Source of the DNA: Hydrogenophaga sp. 2FB | Lineage (GTDB): Bacteria; Pseudomonadota; Gammaproteobacteria; Burkholderiales; Burkholderiaceae_C | Assembly: GCF_005503365.1 (NCBI RefSeq) | Contig: NZ_SCML01000017.1 | Location: forward strand, 42,925 to 106,924 | DNA length: 64,000 nucleotides | Direction: 5' to 3' | Shown: positions 61,443 through 64,000 of the stretch, one piece after another | Layout: every line of letters begins with the position of its first letter | How positions within the stretch are numbered: position 1 is the first letter of the stretch | The notes under the pieces: model-generated | What the model was told of the DNA's origin: nothing | What the model saw: the letters and a program-made list of their open reading frames with translations, nothing else | Databases searched by the model: none | Made by a program: the position numbers and the translations under genes

Positions 61443-62519
61443 TCAATGCGGGAACGGCCACAAGCGCATCTTCTGCTTGCCGATCGACCACAGTTTTGCC
61501 AGACCATGCGGCTCGACGATCAGGAACCACACGATCAGGCCGCCGAAGATCATCAGTTCGGCGTGCGAGACCCCCGCGGTGGAAATGCTGATGCCGAACA
61601 GGCCCAGGAACAGCGGCAGGAACTGGTTGAGCGCGATGGGCAGCACCACGATGAACGCCGCCCCGAAGAAGCTGCCCATGATGGAGCCCATGCCGCCGAT
61701 GATCACCATGAACAGCAGCCGGAAAGACATGTCCACCGAGAAGGCGCTGGGCTCCCATGCGCCCAGGTAGACGAAGGCCCACAACCCACCGGCGACACCG
61801 ATGATGAAAGAACTCACGGCGAACGCGCTGAGCTTGGCGTACATCGGGCGGATGCCGATCACGGAGGCGGCCACGTCCATGTCGCGGATGGCCATCCACT
61901 CGCGACCGATGGCGCTGCGCACCAGGTTCTTGGCCAACAAGGCCATCACGGCCAGAATGACCAGGCAGAACAGGTACCGGGCCTGTGCGCTTTCGATGGG
62001 CATGCCGAACACCTGTAGGTTGGACACCGACACCGCGCCCGAGGGCGTGTCCAGCGTGAACCACTTGATGCGCAGGAACATCCAGTCGCTGAAGAACTGC
62101 GCCGCCAGCGTGGCCACCGCGAGGTACAGACCCTTCACGCGCAGGCTGGGCAGCCCGAACAGGATGCCGAAGAACGTCGCGCACAGCCCGCCCAATATCA
62201 GCGCCGGGATCAGCGGCATGCCCGGCAAGCGCATGAAGAAGTTGTAGGCGCCGTACGCGCCCACGGCCATGAAGGCGCCCGAGCCCAGCGAGATCTGGCC
62301 GCAGTAGCCCACGAGGATGTTCACCCCCAGTGCGGCCAGCGACATGATCACGAACGGAATCAGGATGGCGCGAAAGGCATAGTCGCTCGCCAGCATGGGC
62401 ACCGCCACGAAGGCCACGGCCAGCAGCGCGGCCATGGCAATGCGGTCCTGCGAGATCGGAAAAATCTGCTGGTCGGCGCCGTAGGAGGTCTTGAATTGAC
62501 CGTTTTCACGATAGAGCAT
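61443..62519 (-). CDS. livM: branched-chain-type ABC transporter permease LivM
   Basis: Inner-membrane permease of 358 residues with about ten helices. NILVGYCGQISLGSGAFMAVG and REWMAIRDMDVAASVIGI (EAA-like coupling loop) are the LivM hallmarks. It starts 9 bases past the livH stop and would form the heterodimeric channel with LivH. A 131-base gap with no gene follows to livK. Confidence 0.92.
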   Translation of the reverse strand: MLYRENGQFKTSYGADQQIFPISQDRIAMAALLAVAFVAVPMLASDYAFRAILIPFVIMSLAALGVNILVGYCGQISLGSGAFMAVGAYGAYNFFMRLPGMPLIPALILGGLCATFFGILFGLPSLRVKGLYLAVATLAAQFFSDWMFLRIKWFTLDTPSGAVSVSNLQVFGMPIESAQARYLFCLVILAVMALLAKNLVRSAIGREWMAIRDMDVAASVIGIRPMYAKLSAFAVSSFIIGVAGGLWAFVYLGAWEPSAFSVDMSFRLLFMVIIGGMGSIMGSFFGAAFIVVLPIALNQFLPLFLGLFGISISTAGVSHAELMIFGGLIVWFLIVEPHGLAKLWSIGKQKMRLWPFPH

Positions 62520-62528
62520 GGTGTGCTT

Positions 62529-63458
62529 TCAGACGCGGTCGATAATTTTTTCGCCGAACAAACCTTGTGGGCGGAAGAGAAGAAAAACGAGGGCGAGCAC
62601 ATAGGCAAACCAGATCTCGATGCCGCCGCCCACGAAGGGCCCGAGGTAAACCTCGGAGAGCTTCTCGCCCACGCCGATGATCAGCCCGCCGATGATGGCG
62701 CCGGGCACGGACGTGAGGCCGCCGAGGATCACCACCGGCAGCGCGCGCAGCGCCACGGTGGCCAGCGAGAACTGCACGCCGAGCTTGCTGCCCCAGATCA
62801 TCCCGGCCACCAGCGCCACCACGCCAGCCACGCACCACACGATCACCCAGATGCGGTTGAGCGGAATGCCGATGGACTGCGCGGCCTGGTGGTCGTCGGC
62901 CACCGCGCGCAGCGCACGGCCGGTGGCGGTCTTCTGAAAGAACAGGGAAAGCGCCACGACCAGTGTGGCGGCGATGGCCGCGGCGATCACGTCTTCCTTG
63001 TTGATCAGCAAGCCGCCCGGGAACACCGAGTCCAGCACGAACACCGGATCTTTCGGCATGCCGATGTCGATCTTGTAGATGTTGTCGCCGAAGATGGTCT
63101 GGCCCAGGCCCTCCATGAAGTAAGCGATGCCCAGCGTGGCCATCAGCAGTGTGGCGCCTTCCTGGTTGACCAGGTGGCGCAGCACCAGGCGCTCGATGAC
63201 CCAGGCCACGACGAACATCATGGCGCCCGCCAGCACGAAGGCGATGAGGTTGGCCGCGATCTGGTTCTCCAGGCCCGTCCACTGCGGAATCCATGCCGAG
63301 AAGCGCGCCATGGCCAGCGCGGCAAACAGCACCATCGCGCCTTGCGCAAAGTTGAAGACGCCCGAGGCCTTGAAGATCAGCACGAAGCCCAGGGCGACCA
63401 GGGAATACAGCATGCCGGCCATCAGGCCGCCAATCAGGGTTTCAAGAAAGAAAGCCAT
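62529..63458 (-). CDS. livH: branched-chain-type ABC transporter permease LivH
   Basis: Inner-membrane permease of 309 residues, eight or so helices. N-terminal LIGGLMAGMLYSLVALGFVL and the coupling loop RALRAVADDHQAAQSIGIPL identify LivH. C-terminal FRPQGLFGEKIIDRV is typical. It follows livG by 14 bases and precedes livM. Confidence 0.92.
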   Translation of the reverse strand: MAFFLETLIGGLMAGMLYSLVALGFVLIFKASGVFNFAQGAMVLFAALAMARFSAWIPQWTGLENQIAANLIAFVLAGAMMFVVAWVIERLVLRHLVNQEGATLLMATLGIAYFMEGLGQTIFGDNIYKIDIGMPKDPVFVLDSVFPGGLLINKEDVIAAAIAATLVVALSLFFQKTATGRALRAVADDHQAAQSIGIPLNRIWVIVWCVAGVVALVAGMIWGSKLGVQFSLATVALRALPVVILGGLTSVPGAIIGGLIIGVGEKLSEVYLGPFVGGGIEIWFAYVLALVFLLFRPQGLFGEKIIDRV

Positions 63459-63472
63459 GGTGTGATTCCCGT

Positions 63473-64000
63473 TCAGTGACTCGTACCGAGGTAGGCACTG
63501 ATGACCTCCTCGTTGTTGCGCACGGCCTCTGGGGTGCCGTCGCCGATCTTCTTGCCGTAGTCCAGCACCACCACGCGGTCGGAGATGTCCATCACCACAC
63601 CCATGTCGTGCTCGATCAGCACGATGGTCGTGCCGAACTCGTCGTTCACATCCAGAATGAAGCGGCTCATGTCCTGCTTCTCCTCCAGGTTCATCCCCGC
63701 CATCGGCTCGTCCAGCAGCAGCACCTTGGGCTCCATCGCCAGCGCACGGCCCAGGTCCACCCGCTTTTGCAGGCCGTAGGGCAACTGCCCCACCGGCGTC
63801 TTGCGGTGCGCCTGGATCTCCAGGAAGTCGATGATGTGCTCGACGAACTCGCGGTGCGCCTCTTCTTCCTTCTGCGCCCCGCCAATGCCGAACGGGTTGC
63901 GGATCGCCTGCATGAACAGGTTGCTCTTGATGCGCAGGTTGCGCCCGGTCATGATGTTGTCGATCACGCTCATGCCCTTGAAGAGCGCGAGGTTCTGGAA
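63473..64000 (-). CDS. livG: branched-chain-type ABC transporter ATPase LivG, 5' end beyond the window
   Basis: C-terminal 176 codons of LivG. The visible part contains the FQNLALFKGMSVIDNI Q-loop region, the signature-equivalent PYGLQKRVDLGRALA, Walker B VLLLDEPMAGMNLEE, H loop LIEHDMGVVMDISD and the C-terminal LGTSH. The frame stays open to base 64000; Walker A and the start lie outside. Transcription runs from beyond the right edge into livH. Confidence 0.92.
   Translation of the reverse strand, partial: FQNLALFKGMSVIDNIMTGRNLRIKSNLFMQAIRNPFGIGGAQKEEEAHREFVEHIIDFLEIQAHRKTPVGQLPYGLQKRVDLGRALAMEPKVLLLDEPMAGMNLEEKQDMSRFILDVNDEFGTTIVLIEHDMGVVMDISDRVVVLDYGKKIGDGTPEAVRNNEEVISAYLGTSH

Overview
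The window looks like chromosome of a high-GC betaproteobacterium, most likely Burkholderiales/Comamonadaceae (Hydrogenophaga-like). The reasons are strongly GC-biased codon use, four Bug-type (tripartite tricarboxylate family) periplasmic receptors, many LysR regulators, CoA-dependent aromatic degradation genes, a PHB-depolymerase-type esterase and Comamonadaceae-style dispersed palindromic repeats. This is inference from gene content; no rRNA or other phylogenetic marker is present.

Layout. 1-1473: an AT-richer, probably acquired segment with a retron-type reverse transcriptase (possible msr-msd RNA in front of it, cut by the left edge) and a gene-poor stretch. 1474-6727: flavin-dependent halogenase-like enzyme, UbiE-like methyltransferase, a 28-residue hydrophobic protein, a beta-lactamase-fold esterase, a CoiA-like zinc-ribbon protein and a universal stress protein. 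6804-11078: a substrate-binding lipoprotein coupled to a multi-PAS sensor kinase, then a BON lipoprotein. 11291-13132: PHB-depolymerase-type esterase and trypsin-like protease. 13139-18601: two LysR genes, two Bug receptors and a TauD-type dioxygenase. 18620-20428: hipBA toxin-antitoxin pair with two HipB-type operators.

20443-27726 is a complete D-glucarate/D-galactarate module. It holds GudD and GarD dehydratases, a GarL/HpaI aldolase, tartronate semialdehyde reductase (GarR) and a Bug receptor. A LacI-family regulator controls it through three palindromic operators built on TGGTACCGGTACCA: two before the Bug-gudD-garL-garR operon and one between lacI and garD.

27746-38092: lipoproteins, a phospholipase-D/cardiolipin-synthase-like protein, ArsC, an IclR-regulated pair resembling the two halves of a QuiC-type 3-dehydroshikimate dehydratase, a sensor kinase, an isolated ATP-synthase c-subunit-like gene, and ohrR-ohr for organic peroxide resistance. 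38233-46753: a Fic protein with an N-terminal winged helix and a Gln in place of the motif His, a PACE efflux pump with divergent LysR, a LysR-MFS-dkgB group, and AraC, NmrA-like and VOC genes. 46917-47638 is a decayed LysR gene.

49084-56138 is a tight six-gene operon (monooxygenase/reductase, MarR, enoyl-CoA hydratase, acyl-CoA dehydrogenase, CoA ligase, RidA) that fits aerobic CoA-dependent breakdown of 2-aminobenzoate or a related aromatic acid. Its monooxygenase gene carries an in-frame dispersed repeat. 56674 to the right edge: a Bug receptor, a PaaK-like CoA ligase and a LivFKMHG branched-chain-type ABC importer (livG cut by the edge), probably for aromatic or carboxylic acid uptake.
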